From Heligmosomoides polygyrus polygyrus (Eukaryota; Nematoda; Chromadorea; Rhabditida; Heligmosomidae), in assembly GCA_947396885.1 (NCBI GenBank), contig OX377204.1, forward strand, positions 46,177,139-46,241,138: DNA of 64,000 nucleotides, in the 5' to 3' direction. The position numbers were made by a program, and so were the translations under genes. Within the stretch, counting starts at the first letter, position 1, and every line of letters begins with the position of its first letter. The notes below the pieces were generated by a model that was not told the DNA's origin, searched no databases, and was given only the letters and a program-made list of their open reading frames with translations. Positions 44,601-54,813 of this stretch are shown piece after piece.

Positions 44601-47600
44601 CCTGGAGAATAAGGTACATCATCTTCATCTCTTTCTGTCTAACTCTGAACCCGACTTGTTGTCTATACAGATACATGGTTCTCGAGCAAGATACTAGATT
44701 CGGAAATCCTTTCCAATCTCCCCTACAAGCTCGCTAGAAGTGACCGCACGGATAGCAAGGACTATTTGTTGCCTGGCTAAAAATGCGATTAGTTTAACTG
44801 CTGTTAATAGCCTTACAGGCTTGCATTCTGATATTCTTTGTCTTGATGCCTTCGATGCTTCGTATTCGTATTACTTAGAATGGTTCTAGTGTACCGTTAA
44901 CCGAGCACAAGCTCATACGAAGACGATACTTTCATCGACTCATTAATAGAACTGCGTCTTTCGAGCAATCACTTAACAGTATTAAGTGACTTCAATCTTG
45001 ATATTGATGGGTTCATGGTGCAGAGCCTAAGAGGCAAAATTTTGCGAAGGCCTAAGGAGCAGAACTGAGCAAAGTGCACGGAATTCTTCCAATGTTGTAG
45101 TCTAACCCAACAAGCAAACAGATCTACTCGAGGTGATGCAATTCTTGACATAATCGTAACTTCAGTTCCTATCCTATACAATATTTCTGTGCTCCCTCCC
45201 TTTGTAGGAGCAGGCCACAACGTAGTCGCCTTTGAAATTCACATGCCGTTGCTGAGGCAGCGGAATTTACTACTTACGAACTTTATCAAAACAAACTCCG
45301 GGTTAAGCAAATAACTTCGGTTTTGTGGATTGGTGATTTTTTTCAAGGTTATCAAAACAATGATGACTTGTATAAGGGGTTCTATCGCGTTTTATACTCT
45401 GGCTTATCTGTGCATGTACTATTTCAATCAAAAAGTCCCTAGTAAAACATTATCCGAAGCACATATCCAATCTAATGGCCCAAAAAACCCGTCTTTAACA
45501 CAGTGTATAATCCTCTTTCATATCCACAATGCAAAAAGGTGTGTCAGGAACTGGATCATCACTTGAGTAGAATTGCAGCATACTGTGAAAGGTGTTCTTG
45601 AAGCCACGCAATAAGGAGGCTCTGTTTTCCATGATGCGATATAAGCTGAAAGCTCACATAGAGTTGCCTGTTCCTAAAGACAACGCCGGTGTTCTTTTCA
45701 CAAACGATCTCCAAAAGGCTGAAGCACTAGAAAATAATTCGCTTCCGTTTTCACGTCAGGACCAGAAGAGATGTCAAGGAATTGGAGTAGTTTGCTCAAG
45801 CAGCCAAAAACGGTGAGAAATCTGACATAGGCGGAGAACATGAATTCGTGAAACATCCCAGTGAGGTGTTAAGAATTATGAAGCAGTTGAAAACTTCTAC
45901 CTCAGCAACTTTCGATGGGATCACGCAAATTGTGTTTCAAAATGTGGTAGTTCACTTTATAGGCCCCTTTCAATAATTTTTAATATTTCTTTGGTGTATA
46001 GCGAAGTCCCCGAAACCTGGAAGGAGTCGAGTCGTTATCACGACTATTCCCAAAAAAACCGAATTCCGTTTTACTTCCCTCATTCCCGCCTACAAGCATA
46101 ACACCTACACCAATTAAAATATTAGAAAAAATTGTGCGAGATAGAATAGTAGCTCATCTGTCGAGAAACAGATTAATTCCTACTGAGCAGCACGGTTTTA
46201 TGGTAGGTGCTTCTACAATTGCTCAGTTTGCAGATTCTGTCTTTGATTGGAATTTTGCTATGAATAACGGAAACTCGGTTGATATCATTTGCTTTGACTT
46301 GTCCAAAGCTTTTGATAGGGTTTTCCATGAGGAGCTTCTCACCAAGCACCACCAACTTGGTTCTTAGGACTCTCTTTTGAGATAGATTTATTCGTATTTG
46401 AGAGGAAGACATATACGCGTTGAAGTTGGGAATTCCTTTCCAAGATAATTTGACTGAAATTGTGGAGTGCCCTAGGAAGGTTTGCTTTCACCGGTACTGT
46501 TTCTTGCGTACACTTGCGATCTTCTTTTAAGATTAGCGGTTGGTAACGAAGTAAAGGTGCAACTGTATGCTGACGGCGTAAAAATATATCGTGCATACAA
46601 TAGTGGCAAAAAAGATCAGGTATGTCAACACTTATCTCAATCTGTCAACATGATGATGGAATGGACTGATGCTTGGCACCTGTGAATATCTCCAAAACCT
46701 CTGTCTTCTATATAGGCACTTTAGAGAAGATGGAGTACAATCTCAACAACTATGTCTTCAACTCTGTATCTGAGGGTCGTGATTTAGGAGTTTCCATGGA
46801 TCGTAAGTTAAATTTTCAAAGCTATATAAATACCATTGTGTGGAAAGTTTTTCCACTTTGTTTTTGATTCTTAGAAATATTAAAAACGCTGAAAGCTCAA
46901 CCCTCGTTAACGTACAATACCGCTCGCGCCGAATGGTCAAAAGTGGGCGAAAAAACGCAACAATAGCGTCGCAAAGCGTCGCATGCTCATAACTCCTTCA
47001 GTTTCAGGTTTCGAAAAAAGGTTGGCACCCTTCGATTCGTCTCTTCGAGATCTTCACAAACATCTGTACAACTTTACCGGAACACCAATATTTTCGCCGT
47101 GAGTTGACTAAAAATGACTGGAACGGGCTGCAGCGATTAGAGCATCTCATTTCCCGGGACATGCGTGCTTTCGGAGTATCTCAAGCATGGCGTACGTTGC
47201 CAGTGCTCTGTCATGCCACGAATGCCACTAGGGTGCGCCGTGCACAACGCGCACAGAATCTAACCTACCAATCGGGTGGGCGAGCACATGTCCACTGCGT
47301 TTCTATCTTATCTTATTGGGAAATGCGAAATCCTCAAGACTATTTCGAACCGTTTGGAGAATGTTATCAGAAATTTCCAGCTACATCACTCAGAATTAGC
47401 TCCAAACTGCCCAGCGAAACTTTGGTTGCGCCGTGTACAATGCGTATAGAGAACAACATTTCAATCGAGGGGAGGGGGGGGCAGCTTGTAAGCAGAGCGT
47501 TTGGAGAGTTTTGTCAGAAATTTGCATCCGCCCTAGTCAGGAGTTGCTCTAAGGCTTTCCAGCGAGTCTTTGGAGTGCGCCGTGCGCGATGCATACAGAT

Positions 47601-50600
47601 TCGAACCTTTCAATCGAGGGGGCGACCGCTCGCAAATTGCACGCGAGGGTGTGTTCGGAGCGCAATTTTCAAAAACGAACGTCGGATCCGTAATCAGCGC
47701 CCCAAATAACCCCTAAATGATTTTGGACGAAGTTTGCACGAGGAAATTTGGACAATTTCGAAAACACTGGTTTTCGATGACGTCATCGTCCGCGCAGCTC
47801 GGCCTGGAGCGCCCATGTCCTCGACATTGTCAAACAATCGATTTTTTTTAATGGAAGAGAGAGACACTATTCGATAGAGCTTTTCTTTTTATGTACAAAA
47901 TGGTGTTATTGGGAGTGTCGGAAACCCTTGGGCGAGTAAGAGGGCAGGAGACCTCAACCGCTGAGTCCGCCGCTTTAAAACGACAGATGGGGCTAAGGCA
48001 ATTTAAGCTGGTGAGAAGTTCTGAGCCCGTCACCGTCACCGTAAGTACCCCCCCCCCCCCCGATTGAAATGTTCGATTCTGTATGCATTGTTCACGGCGG
48101 ACTCCAAAGGCTAGCTGGGCAGCTTTAGAACAACTCCTTACTAGGACGGCTGCAAATTTCTGACGAAACTTCCCAAACGCTCAGTCTACAAGCTCCCCCC
48201 CCCCCTTCGATTGAAAGGTTCTTCTCTATTCGCATTGTACACGGCGCACACCAAAGTTTCGCTGGGCAGATTGGAGCTATTCTGAGTGGGTTGGCTGGAA
48301 ATTTCTGATAACATTCTCCAAACGGTTCGAAATAGTCTTGAGGATTTCGCATTTCTCAGTAAGAGAAGATAGAAGCGCAGGGGACATGCGCTCGCCCACT
48401 CGATTGGTAGGTTCGATTCTGTGTGCGTTGTGCACGGCGCACTCTATGGGCATTTCTGGCATGACAGAGCACTGGCAACGTACGCCATGCTTGAGGTACT
48501 CCGAAAGCATGCATATCCTGGGAAATAAGCTGCTCTAATCGCTGCAGCCCGTTCCAGTCATTTTTAGTCAACTCACGACGAAAATGTTGGTGTTCCGGTA
48601 AAGCTGTATAGATGTTTGTGAAGATCTCGAAGAGACGAATCGAAAGGTGCCAACCTTTTTTCGAAACCTGGAACTGAAGGAGTTATGAGCATGCGACGCT
48701 TTCCGACGCTATTTTTGTGTTTTTTCGCCCACTTTTGACCGTGCGGCGTGAGCGGTATTGTGTACAAGTCATATGTCGAACCATTATTGGAATATTGCTA
48801 CCAGAACTGGAGTCTATTCACAAAAAATTCCAATCCAAGCTTGAAAAGGTGCAAAAAACGTTTAAAATTTTGTTTGAGATATGCATGCGGTCCTCAGCCG
48901 ACTCTGGTACAATTCCTAGTTATAACTAAAGACTTATGCTCTTCAAACTTAAAGGTTTATTCTACAGGTGCATATTCAGTGATCTCGTTTTCTGTTTTGA
49001 GGTGCTAAAAGGTGAATCGGAGCGATCAAGTACTGGGTATTTTTGCCAATACTGGGTCATAGAAATTCCAACTGTTTTCGTTATCTCAAAATCTAAAGGA
49101 AAAATCGTGAAAAGATCTTCAATCCGTTTCCTTTTGGGACACTCGTTGGCTAAAAATGTTACCAGCACGTCTACTAAAAGCTCCAAACGTTAGCATTTTC
49201 CGTAAGAACTTGAAAAAGACTTGCTTTCAGCTATGCATATTGTTGATATATCCTAAGCACAATAACTGTTTCATTTCTTTTTTCAAGTTTTTTTAAATTT
49301 TCAGGGATTTCTATTTTCCTCGTTTCTAAGTAAGTTTCTGTTCCTACCTTAGTAGAGAAGTTTGTGAATTGTTGTGCTTATTCTTACAACTCTCGCTATG
49401 TAATGTTGGTCTCCTACGTCTCTGTATCCGATTACGCTTTTGCATGTCTTTGCTTTTCCTGACATCTTGTTATTCATTGTTTCTGTTCTATTTAATCAGA
49501 AAATCTAATGCTACCCTACCCTTCCCATACAACGGTCAAATGAGCACTGATGGAGGCGGCGAACCTACTTAGCTGGTATCCGGAGCCGTTCTGCCTAGCA
49601 ACTTGCAGTGTTGGCGGGCCCCTCCTCGTCTTCATCGGGCTCCTATGCCCCATACTTATTTGGAAGCTAATTTCACATCGATGTGTGAGACTGCTTTTTC
49701 CTACTGGTTGAAGGTTGTTCTCATCAGATAATTAAGGTTGAAACATCAGGTTGATTTGTCTTTTATTTTACTTTGCTCAGTGATTCTTGATTTTTTAGAC
49801 ATCATATTCACAGTTTTTCATTAATTGTTTTAGCGCACAATCTATGGGCAAATAAATAAACAAATAAACAAATAGTTCTAATGAATGTCTCTAGCTGTTA
49901 GCCTTACGATCCTGTCAACGACGTTCCAAAGGGCACGTTTGGAAGGTTAAGCCGTACCTTGTGCCTGTCGATGCACGTCATGAGAGTATGTACACAGAAC
50001 TTGGATACGGTAACGACAGTAGCACCGGCGAACAGCGACACAAAGATCGCCTCGAGACCCATCTGACGGTGAAATGGCAACATTGCTGCCGTGTAGTCGT
50101 GACGCTCAGGATGAATGTAACAGCTGGGGCTGAACGAACGGTCCCATTCGGTAATGCTCCTCAAATAAACGGACGTGTTGGGACCTACTTATAAGAAATA
50201 GTAGTCTTCGCATTCATGACGTAGTGAGTTGTGAGGATACCCTTACGCTTGCCATGAATACCGCTCGAGAACGGCATGTAGACGAAGTCAGAGCGTGGTT
50301 GAAGACGAGGGAGAACTACGTTATCCGTTACTGAAAGCAGGTTCTGTTGGCAGACGCGGAATAGAGCTCGGGACCACGATCAGAACTCGAATCACCAACA
50401 AATTGGAGATCTTCGAGTGTTGGATTGCCCTCGGACAGATCACGTTTACCGGTGCAGATAATCTGTAATTGAGTTTGCTCTCAGAATTCTGATTGCACCG
50501 AAGCATTAACGATCTCGCCGTACTCGATGAGGTTTGTTGAGCGAGCTGAACACTCTTTGCACTTCTGTAAGGCCACTGGGATCCACGAGTACTATTCGGC

Positions 50601-51060
50601 AGTCGGACTCGACGATTTGGAAGTGCATTTCATCTGCAACAAGCCTCGAATAGCAGTCCTACTTCTTACCCTCCAGTAACTCCCCTGGTCTAATTTGTTC
50701 CGAAACGAGATATTTCAGTGCGAAAAAATGACAAAAAAGAGTTGACAAAATAATTGCATTAATGCTGAAAGGCGCCGGCAAATCTGGAAATCTAACCAGC
50801 GTGCAACTTCGGCGACAATGTGCAGGCTACGCCTCCGGCAATTGACACAGCCAAGAACAGGTAAACGGCCTCCGGCGAGTTGTCCACGCACAACATAACG
50901 ACCTGGAACAAATTCAGTCGTTTATCCCCGAGCTAAGAAACTCGTCCTGTTTCATTACCTCTCCTCGCTCGACGCCTAGCGCAACGAGCGCCTTCCCCAT
51001 GAATTTCGCTTTGGCGGTTAAATCAGAGAACCTGAACTGCTCCTTCGTGTCATTGTTTAT
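38608..51060 (-). CDS. AMP-binding acyl-CoA synthetase-like gene, 12 exons, partial
   Basis: Members of this family (acyl-CoA synthetases, 4-coumarate-CoA ligases, luciferases) activate carboxylic acids with ATP and load them on CoA. Twelve exons, listed separately, join in frame to about 464 residues with no internal stop. Order of motifs: LTAKAKFMGKALVALGVERG; NSPEAVYLFLAVSIAGGVAC; the P-loop MPFSSGIHGKRKGILTTH; FHRQMGLEAIFVSLFAGATV; INGSAAVSKELYDDF; YGMTE; GPNQKGLIYVRG; TGDIGYY; VDKFKEMIKVHGYQVIPSEL. The family is about 540 residues; the start (about 40 residues) and the C-terminal exon with the catalytic lysine were not found. In the P-loop, the usual Ser/Thr and Pro positions are Ile, His and Arg. 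The largest intron (43456-49957) holds a LINE with a foldback element inside; another holds a SINE. An LTR retrotransposon lies just upstream. Coding exons are clean, but function is uncertain. Confidence 0.85.
38870..39250 (+). repeat. Dispersed repeat D, copy 2
   Basis: Contains cacgccaaattgaacacttc, aatcaaactggacactcttc, a aaacaattttggtttatgga block and a ttgccccagtaaatgagc block in the same order as copy 1 at 19.5 kb. It lies in the intron between exons k and l of the acyl-CoA synthetase-like gene. Confidence 0.5.
39573..39667 (-). CDS. Acyl-CoA synthetase-like gene, exon k
   Basis: 95 bp; acceptor ttttcag, donor gttcgt, intron before it 55 bp. Encodes VIPSELEALLVTHPAVIDAA and VVAIYDQEAGE of the small C-terminal domain, ending in phase 2. 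Confidence 0.9.
39723..39805 (-). CDS. Acyl-CoA synthetase-like gene, exon j
   Basis: 83 bp; acceptor ttttaag, donor gtgagc. Completes TGD and reads DIGYYDDNENVYLVDKFKEM then IKVHGYQ, the hinge between the large and small domains. The usual Arg of VDR is Lys here. Confidence 0.9.
39840..40135 (+). repeat. tRNA-derived SINE, degenerate copy 7 (intronic)
   Basis: Ordered matches: gttgcagtcggtaaggg (A-box side), gggtgcaccccgaat, ttcgattctcgcc (B-box side), cctccatcccaaat, ctggccacagcaaatca, ccatacgccgacaaatagaa and tgcgtggcacattccg. Strongly diverged. It sits in the intron between exons i and j. Confidence 0.6.
40530..40671 (-). CDS. Acyl-CoA synthetase-like gene, exon i
   Basis: 142 bp; acceptor ttattccag, donor gtatgt. 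Encodes VIDIVSGRVVGPNQKGLIYV, RGASAMSPYLNNDEATREQI and RGGWRKT plus the first base of Gly in the TGD motif. Confidence 0.9.
40672..43107. other. Large intron between exons h and i
   Basis: Spliced-out DNA of the acyl-CoA synthetase-like gene by inference. 41510-41860 faintly suggests a decayed LINE thumb region (plus-strand SYQLLIPILHSCLL, LAVQKQL), but stops are frequent and the call is not secure. A guanine tract lies at 42706-42719. Otherwise nothing was recognised. Confidence 0.3.
43108..43205 (-). CDS. Acyl-CoA synthetase-like gene, exon h
   Basis: 98 bp; acceptor gtgcttcag, donor gtatgc. Contains YGMTEIGLITRTVPADKYSA, the adenylation motif that contacts the acyl-adenylate, and ends in phase 0. 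The intron before it is 75 bp. Confidence 0.85.
43281..43455 (-). CDS. Acyl-CoA synthetase-like gene, exon g
   Basis: 175 bp; acceptor tttcgcag. Starts ARTLYLSPMIMSMMINEAEN and includes the family's NGSAAVSKELYDDF segment. The donor is a non-optimal gtcagc. Joined to exon h it gives a continuous ...NIISTYGMTE. Confidence 0.8.
43866..49876 (+). mobile_element. CR1-like LINE (RT2), nearly full-length, decayed
   Basis: The ORF1 region (from an ATG at 43866, many stops) includes LLEVHRMGRHERSHICKARM, VLPSKSHWATALKNP, a SEERQQQYQLRQ-like segment and DRIWVVYRGQIRRVEDLPKR. The endonuclease region follows: MKCFMFNSRSLENKVHHLHL (44571), SDFNLDIDGF, RGDAILDIIVTSVPILYNIS and GAGHNVVAFEI. The reverse transcriptase is at 45880-46910: QHGFMVGASTIAQFADSVFD, VDIICFDLSKAFDR, MLSPVLFLAYTCDL and YADGVKIYRAYN, where the second catalytic Asp of YADD is Gly. 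It resumes after FB-B at 48763 with YKSYVEPLLEYCYQNWS and ends in a caaataaataaacaaataaa tail at 49876. It lies antisense in an intron of the acyl-CoA synthetase-like gene. Stops and frameshifts show it is dead. The 5' end is not precisely defined. Confidence 0.85.
46915..48760. mobile_element. FB-B: foldback element inserted in LINE RT2
   Basis: The ends read CAATACCGCTC...GAGCGGTATTG, with TA on the left (46913-46914) and TG on the right (48761-48762, probably a mutated TA). Removing the element and one TA rejoins the LINE reading frame at exactly the spacing seen in the sister LINE RT1. The arms (about 46915-47640 and 48050-48760) are inverted copies, and each contains diverged sub-repeats of 147-193 bp marked by a cacggcgcac word (48094, 48241, 48434) and by poly-C or poly-G tracts. 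The roughly 400-bp centre shares blocks with FB-A (attcgatagagctt, ccgccgct.taaaa, gtcaccgt). The 201-codon frame at 47104-47709 arises from the sub-repeats and is not a gene. Confidence 0.85.
49958..50159 (-). CDS. Acyl-CoA synthetase-like gene, exon f
   Basis: 202 bp; acceptor atttgag, donor gtacgg. Its first base completes a Lys codon begun in exon e, then SITEWDRSFSPSCYIHPERH and AAMLPFHRQMGLEAIFVSLF follow, ending HTLMTCIDRHK in phase 0. Confidence 0.8.
50189..50330 (-). CDS. Acyl-CoA synthetase-like gene, exon e (P-loop)
   Basis: 142 bp; acceptor ctttcag, donor gtaggt. Contains the ATP-binding loop FSSGIHGKRKGILTTH, which deviates from the family signature at three positions. Reading through the donor would hit a stop at once, so splicing to exon f is required, yet the intron would be only 29 bp (50160-50188). 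Confidence 0.75.
50396..50462 (-). CDS. Acyl-CoA synthetase-like gene, exon d
   Basis: 67 bp; acceptor attacag, donor gtgatt. Encodes IICTGKRDLSEGNPTLEDLQ then FV, ending in phase 1. Flanked by introns of 61 and 65 bp. Confidence 0.75.
50524..50633 (-). CDS. Acyl-CoA synthetase-like gene, exon c
   Basis: 110 bp; acceptor ttgcag, donor gtacgg. The two leading bases complete an Asp codon, then EMHFQIVESDCRIVLVDPSG follows, the ELAYQL...A..V segment of the family. Confidence 0.8.
50797..50902 (-). CDS. Acyl-CoA synthetase-like gene, exon b
   Basis: 106 bp; acceptor ttccag, donor gttaga. Encodes VVMLCVDNSPEAVYLFLAVS and IAGGVACTLSPKLHA, ending in phase 1. The upstream intron is only 56 bp. Confidence 0.85.
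50959..51060 (-). CDS. Acyl-CoA synthetase-like gene, exon a
   Basis: 102 bp, 34 whole codons (INNDTKEQFRFSDLTAKAKF...), preceded on the minus strand by the acceptor ctgtttag and ended by a gtaatg donor. This is the family's N-terminal (LTYAEL...LGV..GD) region. At least one exon with the start codon must lie upstream but was not recognised; the LTR retrotransposon begins 434 bp away. Confidence 0.8.
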
Positions 51061-51494
51061 CTAAACAGTGAAGGGTTAAGGAAAACACTGCCTATTCATC
51101 GTTTCATGGACCTTGGCTAAGCGTTTTCGAGAACACCACCGATCAAGATGCGCCCACATTCCTCATAATTGGCACCAGCACAGGATGCAAGACTTCCCGA
51201 CTTCCTTTTTGTTCTCCATGCTTAGTTTGTGTTCTAAACCCGATTCTCTGGACACCCCTGTGCACAAGAATCTGTCAAGAGATACGCCCACAGTGCAAGG
51301 AAAACTAATGTCAAAACATTGGAGCCAACCTCGAGATGCCCATGGTTACTGGCAGAAGGAGCGGCTGTCCGCGCTGAACCGTCTCAATTTTTGACTGATG
51401 CACCATGATCCTCGTCCGGTCCGGTCGTTTTCCTATTCGACTGTGAGGTCTACTTATTATGCACCAGCCGGGAACCATCACAGTGAATTCCCTA

Positions 51495-51687
51495 TGTTGA
51501 GGAAAGAATGATCACATGTTACAGTGCCAATGATAGTTGATATGGAGTGTCATTGTTGTTAATCTGTGACTATCAACTAATCAATCAGGCGGCCCTGTGG
51601 GCCTTATATAAGGCTGCCGTTCTCACACCGGTAGTTCAGTGTTCGTCTGTCTAATAAACCTGTCTACACGCCGTCGGATCTTCTACA
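51495..51687 (+). repeat. 5' LTR of Gypsy-type retrotransposon
   Basis: 193 bp beginning TGTTGAGG and ending TTCTACA. It contains a likely promoter (ccttatataaggc near 51602-51614) and a polyadenylation-like aataaa (51652-51657). It is preceded by the 5-bp target duplication CCCTA (51490-51494) and followed by tggcgatcagg (from 51689), placed where a tRNA primer-binding site is expected (TGG pairs with the tRNA CCA end). Confidence 0.9.
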
Positions 51688-52826
51688 GTGGCGATCAGGA
51701 CCTGCAATCGACTCCGCGATGCAGTCAACACCAACAGTTTGGTCGTCAACACCGTCAACAGCACCCCTCCACCTTCCACGCCGTCAGAAGCCGCCCCTCC
51801 TCCATGGTTGGCAGGAATACTGTCAGTACTCCAACAGCAGAACCAGCAGATGGTTTCTATGATGGAGAAGCTGCTGGAAAACAAAGCTGCTCCAACCACA
51901 CGGCCTGCCATACCCCTCCCCGCACCGACCCATACGGCGACCTCGTCAGAGACCTACCCACCTTCTGTTACGACGACGATGACGATACCACTTTCAAGGA
52001 CTGCTTCAGGCGATATGGACCAGTCATTAATGATCTAGGTTCGTCGCTACCTGACGAACACAAACGCAACCTGTTGCTGGACAAGCTAGACAGATACGCG
52101 TATAAAACCTATTCCGACTACGTTCTACCACAAGAGCCACGACATATCGACCTGGCTGCTACTGTGGACAAGATGACCAAGCTATTCGGACCGAAGCAGA
52201 CGTTGATTCGACGACGTTTCGAGTTCCTGCAGTCAACATGCGAGCCGTTGACTACGTCACACGTCCCCTATCGAGACTTCAGCAACAAAATAAAGAAGAA
52301 GTGCGAGGATACTTCAATGAAAGACGTCGATGACGATTCTCTAAAATGCCTAGTATTCTTATCAGGACTAACCAACCCGTCCCACTCTGACGTACGGCTC
52401 CGACTGCTGAATCGTCTCAATTGCTTGAAGGAAGACGATGCATCACCCTCTCAAGACGACTTCGTAAACGACTGCGAAACCTTCGTCGCCCTCAGATCCG
52501 ACAATCGCACGATGGAATCCAAAGAGGTGAATGCTGCACATTACATCAAGCCAAGCGAAATGCATAGACGGCGTCCATCTTGGAACGTGATGTTCCGCCA
52601 CCGATCGAAATTACGAAAGCCACATCAGGAACCAACCTCGACTTCTACCACCAAAAGGACACGTTTTTCTTCAAAGAAGTCGAGATTCCGACAACGAAAT
52701 ATTCGTTGCAACAACGCGTCATCAGCGACACAGAACGCACGCACCTACCTGAAAGTGGAAATAAACGGATTTTCCATTAGGCTCCAGCTGGACACTGGGT
52801 CCGACGTAACCATGGTTTCGCGTTGA
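51688..52826 (+). pseudogene. gag-protease region of the LTR retrotransposon
   Basis: Gag builds the particle and the aspartic protease cleaves it. The N-terminal part is in one frame (51688-52038, Pro-rich then WLAGILSVLQQQNQQMVSMM, a short coiled coil); the capsid part continues in another frame (from about 51930: DPYGDLVRDLPTFCYDDDDD, FRRYGPVINDL, LFGPKQTLIRRRFEFLQ), so there is a frameshift between them. No canonical CCHC zinc knuckle is visible before the protease. The protease active site LDTGSDVTMVS is at the end, just before a stop at 52824-52826; pol continues in the frame one base back. The first frame has no obvious ATG after the LTR. Confidence 0.8.
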
Positions 52827-53925
52827 ACATGGAGCGAGATTATATCCCCAACCTCAGTCGTGCTGCTGTACCGGTCAAGACAGCCGACGGATCACCAATG
52901 CACATCATTGAACTATTCAAGGCAAACTTCACCATATTTGACCGTCACCAGAGAGTCACAACGGGACAAGGAAACTGCTACGTCACCGAGGCAACTGACC
53001 TACTCGGACTAGAATGGTGCGTCGAAATGGAACAGTATCGCCAGCTTAAGGAACAATTCCACTGTCGACTAGCCACAGCCGCACTCAATGACATCCGGAA
53101 CGAAACGGTCGCCTTCATAAAACGTAGTTTCGCTGAAGTACTCCTGCCTGGCCTTGGACACTGCACAAAGGCAAAAGCAAAGCTATTTCTTAGACCTGAC
53201 GCCCAGCCTGTCTATCGTCAGAGGCGTCCTGTACCCTTTGCTTCCCAGTCCAGCGCCGATATGGAAATCGACAGACTTCTCGCTGAAAATGTTCTGTCGC
53301 CAGTTGACCACTCCAACTGGGCAGCTCCTGTAGTGGTCGCGAAGAAGAGCAGTGGATCAATTCGTCTCTGTGCAGACTTCTCCACTGGACTCAACAACGC
53401 TTTGATGCTCCATCTGCACCCGTTGCCTACGACCGAAGAAATATTCACGAAACTCAACGGTGGTGAGCTTTTTTCTCAAATCGATCTAGCGGATGCCTAT
53501 CTTCAGATCGAAGTGGAAGACGAATCGAAGGAGCTACTCACCATAAACACACATCGCGGTCTGTTCCGCTACAACCGCTTGCCGTTCGGGGTGAAATCAG
53601 CTCCCGGAATCTTCCAACAGATTATCGACTCAATGATATCCGGACTTCATGGAGTGGCAGCTTACCTGGACGACATCATCGTAACCGGAAGGACAACGGA
53701 AGAGCATTGTAAAAACTTGGAAGCACTATTCAAACAAATCCACGATTACGGATTTCGTATTCGACTGCAGAAGTGTCATTTTATGATGCCAGAAATCAAT
53801 TATCTCGGCGTCATCATCGACAAGAATGGACGTCGTCCTGACCCGGAGAAAATCAAGTCCATCATTGAAATGCCACGACCCCAAAACGTGGCACAACTCC
53901 GATCATTCTTAGGAATGATAAACTA

Positions 53926-54813
53926 TTAGGGGGGGGGGGGCAAAAGTAATGAGACAAATTGAAAAAAAATCATTATCTCTTTATAACTCAATTACAACTC
54001 AACGATGCTGAGGAATGTAATTGCCAATAAGGGCAATGACCTTGCTGCCATCGCTCAGTCAACTTCCTGATCCCATCCTTACAGAACTGCTTGGGCCTGG
54101 TGTTGATCAACTGCTCGATATGGTTGTCAAGGACTCCTTGGGTTTTTGTGTCCCTTCCGACCAGGAAGTCCCGTAGGCCCAAGAAGTGGTGGTAGTCGCA
54201 TGGAGAGATGTCCGGCGAATACGGTGGTTGAGACATGTGAACGTAGCCCAGCTGGCCAGGCTTATCCGTGGTTACTTGTTCCCGATGGGGTGCGGCGTTG
54301 TCGAAGAGGAGGACCTTCCTGAAGCGCTGCGAATGAATAAGAGCGAGTCGCCTGCGCATCTCTCCTATTTCGTTCACCGTTGCCTTGGAGTTCATCGTAG
54401 TGCTCTTGGGAAACAGCTTCCGGTAAACCGATCCATGGGCGCAGACCCAAAAGCTCCAAAGGTGCTTCTCGCCGTGAACATCTCGCCGAACGAAGGTTGG
54501 TAACAGGTTACCAAGCCTCACCCAGACTCGCTGCTTGGCAGGGTTAAGGTAGAAGACGTGCTTCTAATCTTGGGGTTGAGAAATGGGCGAGATTTGCGCG
54601 ACACAGGTCGACTCGTCAGACTCGGGTTTCGGCATGAGACAGACTGGGGTTTTGGCATGCTTCTTGAAAGGGCGGAAGTGGTAACTTCTCAGATGGGCTT
54701 CAATAAGTAGCATACAAACATACAATTACGATAAGCACGAAATCAGACTCCAGCCACGAGATATGTGGACACGGCACGAGATGTCTCATTACTTTTGCCC
54801 CCCCCCCCCCTAA
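53926..54813 (-). mobile_element. Internally deleted mariner, copy 2 (inside pol)
   Basis: 888 bp with TTAGGGG(n)CAAAAGTAATGAGAC ends, each bordered by TA (53924-53925 and 54814-54815). Removing it with one TA leaves the retrotransposon frame open across the junction, which fixes both boundaries. It is the same deleted subfamily as the copy at 29754-30664 and is in the opposite orientation. Guanine tracts of 12-13 bases form part of both ends. Confidence 0.95.
53988..54521 (-). pseudogene. Mariner transposase catalytic domain (copy 2)
   Basis: The minus-strand frame reads LLPTFVRRDVHGEKHLWSFW, the second Asp region KVLLFDNAAPHREQ and, 34 residues later, DISPCDYHHFLGL with the third catalytic Asp kept. 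Upstream the first catalytic Asp is followed directly by a stop codon (QPQD*KHVFYLN). The N-terminal DNA-binding region is deleted, as in copy 1. Inactive. Confidence 0.85.

Noticed and set aside
47104..47709. 201-codon open frame
   Set aside because: It lies wholly in the left inverted arm of FB-B, repeats itself with the sub-repeats, and has mirror frames in the right arm. It has no protein-family features.
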